This document shows, one piece after another, positions 50,260-53,001 of a stretch of DNA of 53,001 nt. The position numbers and the translations under genes are program-made. Source of the DNA: JBBQAA01 sp038276395 (lineage in GTDB: Bacteria > Actinomycetota > Thermoleophilia > Solirubrobacterales > Solirubrobacteraceae); contig JBBQAA010000073.1 of the NCBI GenBank assembly GCA_038276395.1, positions 1-53,001 of the forward strand, written 5' to 3'. The notes beneath the pieces were generated by a model. The model did not search any database, had not been told where the DNA came from, and was given only the letters and a program-made list of their open reading frames with translations. Numbering within the stretch: the first letter of the stretch is position 1; every line of letters begins with the position of its first letter.

Positions 50260-51357
50260 CTACGGGCGCGGCTCGCCGGCGAGCACATCGACGAGGCGCT
50301 CCGCCGCCCGCCCGTCCCAGCCGGGCGGACTCGCCGCGGCGCCGGACCTCGAGGCCCGCAGAAGGCCCGGAACCTCCCGTATCCGCGCGGGCTCGAGCCC
50401 GAGCAGGGTGTTCGTTCCCAGCGACACGGTCACGGGCCGCTCGGTGTTCGCGCGCAGGGTGAAGCAGGGGATGCCCAGGAACGTGGTCTCCTCCTGGATC
50501 CCGCCCGAGTCGGTGAGGACGCCGGCCGCCGCGCGCACGAGCGCGGAGAACTCGAGGTAGCCGAGCGGCGGCCGGAGATCGATGCCGCCCGTGTCGAGGC
50601 CGGCGCGCTCGATGGCGGCCTGAGTGCGCGGGTGGACCGGGAACACGACCGGGAGATCCTGCGCGACGTCCCGCAGGGCGGCGATCGCCTCGCGCAGGAG
50701 CTCACCGTCGACCAGCGCCGGCCGGTGCAGCGTGACCACGAGGAACCCGCCGGGCGCGAGCGCGTCGCCGAGCACACGTTCGGTCGCCTCCTCGACGCGC
50801 GGACCCATCGCGACGAGCGTGTCGATCATGGTGTTCCCGACGGCGTGGACCCGCCCGAGGTCGACGCCCTCCCGCTTCAGGTGATCCCGCGCCTCGGGCG
50901 AGTGGGTGAAGAGGAGATCCGAGAGCTGATCGGTCACGACCCGGTTGATCTCCTCCGGCATCGTGCGGTCGAAGGACCTGAGCCCCGCCTCGACGTGTCC
51001 GACCGGGACACCGAGCTTCGCCGCCACGAGCGTGGCGGCGAGGGTCGAGTTCACGTCTCCCGACACGAGCAGCATGTCGGGCGCGTACTCGAGGAGGACC
51101 GGCTCGAGGCGCTCCATGATCCGCGCGGTCTGCGCGGCGTGCGATCCCGACCCCACGGAGAGCATGAAGTCGGGCGCGCCGAGTCCGAGCTGCGTGAGGA
51201 ACAGCTCGGACATGACCTCGTCGTAGTGCTGGCCCGTGTGGACGAGCGCGTGCTCGAAGCGCGCGCGGCGACGCCCGAGCTCGGCCGCGACGGGCGCCAT
51301 CTTCATGAAGTTCGGCCGCGTTCCCACGACCGACATGATCCGCAGCCTGCTGGGCAC
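50260..51357 (-). CDS. wecB: UDP-N-acetylglucosamine 2-epimerase (non-hydrolysing)
   Basis: Encodes 365 residues from GTG 51357; TTG 51366 and ATG 51336 are alternatives. It converts UDP-GlcNAc to UDP-ManNAc. Motifs are SVVGTRPNFMKMAPV (about residues 9-23), ALVHTGQHYDEVMSELF (about 37), SGDVNSTLAATLVA (about 98), GHVEAGLRSFDRTMPEEINR (about 119-138) and LTDSGGIQEETTFLGIP (about 282-298). These contain the catalytic Asp/Glu/His set. It is divergent from the nucleotide-sugar dehydrogenase, and the pair should supply UDP-ManNAc and UDP-ManNAcA for the WecG-type transferase. Confidence 0.95.
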   Translation of the reverse strand: MPSRLRIMSVVGTRPNFMKMAPVAAELGRRRARFEHALVHTGQHYDEVMSELFLTQLGLGAPDFMLSVGSGSHAAQTARIMERLEPVLLEYAPDMLLVSGDVNSTLAATLVAAKLGVPVGHVEAGLRSFDRTMPEEINRVVTDQLSDLLFTHSPEARDHLKREGVDLGRVHAVGNTMIDTLVAMGPRVEEATERVLGDALAPGGFLVVTLHRPALVDGELLREAIAALRDVAQDLPVVFPVHPRTQAAIERAGLDTGGIDLRPPLGYLEFSALVRAAAGVLTDSGGIQEETTFLGIPCFTLRANTERPVTVSLGTNTLLGLEPARIREVPGLLRASRSGAAASPPGWDGRAAERLVDVLAGEPRP

Positions 51358-51481
51358 GGCGGGCAAGAGTACGGCCCGCGGCAGCGGGTCGCGTCAAACC
51401 CCCGAGAACTGCGCCCGCATCCTCGGCCGCAACGCTCCGATTATCGGCCTAAGCAGCCGCGCCTCCTACACTGCCGCGTTC
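51358..51481. promoter_or_regulatory. Divergent promoter region between wecB and the dehydrogenase
   Basis: These 124 bases separate two divergent genes of one pathway. CGATTATCGG at 51437-51447 and CTACACT at 51467-51473 are the least GC-rich parts and could be promoter elements in the forward direction. No operator palindrome stands out. Confidence 0.4.
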
Positions 51482-52729
51482 ATGCGCGTCGGAGTCGTCG
51501 GTCTCGGATACGTGGGCGTGCCCCTCGCGGTCGGCTTCGCCGAGGCCGGCCTCGATGTCGTCGGCGTGGACATCGACGCCGCGAAGGTCGCTTCGCTCAA
51601 GGCCGGGGAGTCCTACGTCGAGGATGTTCCCTCCGAGCGCCTGCGAGCCGTCAGCGAGCGCTTCCGGCCGACGCGCCGGTTCGCCGATCTCGCCCACGTC
51701 GACGCCGTCATCCTGTGTGTGCCCACGCCGCTGACCGCGAATCGCGAGCCCGACCTCGGCCCCCTCATGGCCTCCGCGCAGGAGGTGTCGACCCACCTCC
51801 AGGCCGGGCAGCTCGTGGTGCTCGAGTCGACGACGTACCCGGGGACCACGCGGGAGTGCCTGGTCCCGCTGCTCGAGCGCTCGGGCCTGGTCGTCGGCGA
51901 GGACCTCCATGTCGCCTTCTCGCCCGAACGCGTCGATCCGGGCCGCACCGACTTCACGCTGCGGAGCACCCCCAAGGTCGTCGGCGGTATGACGCCGGCG
52001 TGCCTCGAGCGCGCGGTCGCGCTCTACGAGCGCGTGTGCGATTCGCTCGTGACCGTCTCCTCACCGGAGAGCGCCGAGCTCTCGAAGCTCTTGGAGAACA
52101 TCTTCCGCTCCGTCAACATCGCGCTGGTCAACGAGCTGGCCATGCTCACCGATCGCATGGGCATCGACATCTGGGAGGTGGTGGACGCCGCCGCCACGAA
52201 GCCGTACGGGTTCATGCCCTTCGAGCCCGGGCCGGGCATGGGCGGTCACTGCCTGCCGGTGGACCCGTTCTACCTGTCATGGCGCGCGCGCGAGTTCGAC
52301 TTCCCCACCGAGTTCATCGAGCTGGCGGGCAAGGTCAACCAGCACATGCCGTACTTCTGCGTCGAGCGGGCCGAGCGGGCGCTCAACGACGCGGGAAAGC
52401 CCGTCCGGGGCTCGCGGGTGCTCATCCTCGGCGTCTCCTACAAGGCGGGCGTGGGCGACGTCCGCGAGTCCCCGGCACTGAAGATCCTCGAGCTCCTGCG
52501 CCTCCGCGGCGCGGACCTGGCCTATCACGATCCGCACGTCCCGGAGCTCCCCGGCCTCGGCCTGGCCTCGGTCGATCTCGACGAGTGGATCGAGGAGGCC
52601 GACCTGGCGATCATCGTGACGGCTCACCCGACGCTCGACCACGCGGATCTCGCGGGCCGGGCCGCGGCGGTGCTCGACCTTCGCGGCGTGACCCGCGGGG
52701 TGGCCGGCGACGGTATCTCGCGGCTGTGA
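51482..52729 (+). CDS. Nucleotide-sugar dehydrogenase (UDP-ManNAc/UDP-glucose 6-dehydrogenase family)
   Basis: Encodes 415 residues from ATG 51482. It oxidises C6 of a UDP-hexose to the uronic acid with 2 NAD+. The NAD site is VGLGYVGVPLAVGFAEAG (about residues 5-22), then LCVPTPL (about 80), ESTTYPGTT (about 118) and the AFSPERVDPG loop (about 143). The dimer/active-site helix contains ELSKLLENIFRSVNIALVNE (Lys and Asn), and the catalytic Cys257 lies in GPGMGGHCLPVDPFYL. The SPERxDPG and GGHCLPVDP forms fit the UDP-ManNAc/GlcNAc (WecC/WbpA/TviB) branch better than UDP-glucose dehydrogenase, and wecB is adjacent. Exact substrate is inference. Confidence 0.93.
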   Translation: MRVGVVGLGYVGVPLAVGFAEAGLDVVGVDIDAAKVASLKAGESYVEDVPSERLRAVSERFRPTRRFADLAHVDAVILCVPTPLTANREPDLGPLMASAQEVSTHLQAGQLVVLESTTYPGTTRECLVPLLERSGLVVGEDLHVAFSPERVDPGRTDFTLRSTPKVVGGMTPACLERAVALYERVCDSLVTVSSPESAELSKLLENIFRSVNIALVNELAMLTDRMGIDIWEVVDAAATKPYGFMPFEPGPGMGGHCLPVDPFYLSWRAREFDFPTEFIELAGKVNQHMPYFCVERAERALNDAGKPVRGSRVLILGVSYKAGVGDVRESPALKILELLRLRGADLAYHDPHVPELPGLGLASVDLDEWIEEADLAIIVTAHPTLDHADLAGRAAAVLDLRGVTRGVAGDGISRL

Positions 52730-53001
52730 TCCTGCGCGCCCGGCGACCGCGGCGCGGGCTTAGAAGGTCTTGCGAAATGAGCCGGGGCGTCGGGGTGGTC
52801 GGCTCGAGGATTCCGGGTGGCGATCCGGCGCCGCGAGACGGCCGCAGCCGGCGTGACCGGTATTCTGCAAGGCCTTCTTAACCCGGATCGTGCATGAAAT
52901 GGCCGCGGCCCCGGTGGTCGGGGCCGCGGAACCGTCCGCCTGAGTAGGGATTCTTCGGGTTGCTGAGGCCTGAAGGATCGACTCGGGAGGATCACCTTGA
53001 A
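52730..53001 (+). promoter_or_regulatory. Structured leader of a gene starting at the window edge
   Basis: These 272 bases have no ORF of their own. Segments 52760-52773 and 52867-52881 are complementary apart from one G:U-type change and one bulge, with about 90 bases between. A perfect 11-bp stem with a 5-base loop follows (52903-52913 with 52919-52929). The window ends with GGGAGGA (52985-52991) and TTGAA, which would be the ribosome-binding site and TTG start of a forward gene. The stem is either the terminator of the dehydrogenase transcript or part of a regulated 5' leader. I cannot match it to a named riboswitch. Confidence 0.5.

Overview
The window is a very GC-rich (by eye above 70 percent) actinobacterial chromosome segment with many GTG/TTG starts and tightly overlapping genes. 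The gene types (acetate uptake plus acetyl-CoA synthetase, an ECF42-like sigma factor with a DGPF protein, AbiEi/DUF559 proteins, Phe/Asp-rich small single-helix proteins) fit a soil member of Thermoleophilia/Solirubrobacterales. That placement is inference from gene style; there is no rRNA or other phylogenetic marker here. I found no tRNA, rRNA, CRISPR array or complete insertion sequence.

Left part (1-31.5 kb) is mainly housekeeping and central or peripheral metabolism. It holds citrate synthase, two HAD phosphatases, dCTP deaminase, a PfkB sugar kinase, a zinc-free MDR oxidoreductase, a lipoprotein phosphoesterase, a DEAD-box RNA helicase, an MFS permease, a cyclophilin, a secreted GH31 glycosidase, an aldehyde dehydrogenase, two DNA base-excision glycosylases (AlkA-like and Fpg/MutM-like), an EamA transporter, an enoyl-CoA hydratase, an aminoglycoside-phosphotransferase-fold kinase and an O-methyltransferase. 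These are followed by the DGPF/ECF42 pair, a degenerate GGDEF plus HD-GYP protein and an Asp-nucleophile alpha/beta hydrolase. An acetate module (SatP-type permease and Acs) comes next, then a lipoprotein esterase and a second acyl-CoA synthetase. Several intergenic gaps contain decayed genes: a cupredoxin tail, a VapC-type PIN toxin and a Bcp-type peroxiredoxin.

Right part (33-53 kb) is a surface-polysaccharide locus. WecB and a nucleotide-sugar dehydrogenase should make UDP-ManNAc and a UDP-uronic acid. Three GT4-type and one WecG/TagA-type glycosyltransferase assemble the repeat, a Wzx-type flippase exports it, an O-antigen-ligase/polymerase family protein polymerises or ligates it, and a Wzz-like protein without a kinase domain may set chain length. 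Two full-length asparagine-synthetase-type amidotransferases, a class I methyltransferase, a VpsJ-like alpha/alpha-toroid protein and a HEAT-repeat protein lie inside the locus.

The most unusual part is 33.2-34.7 kb. A lasso-peptide-B2-like transglutaminase-fold protease gene converges on a tiny operon made of a 20-codon ORF, a PqqD-type RiPP recognition element, and an unrecognised ORF broken by a 58-bp tandem duplication. Combined with two AsnB-type enzymes next door, this looks like a RiPP-type (lasso-like) module, or its remains, embedded in a glycan operon. Other observations worth checking are the dead GGDEF/HD-GYP protein, an Fpg with a substituted zinc ligand, and a 60-bp palindromic repeat translated as the N terminus of a DUF559 protein.
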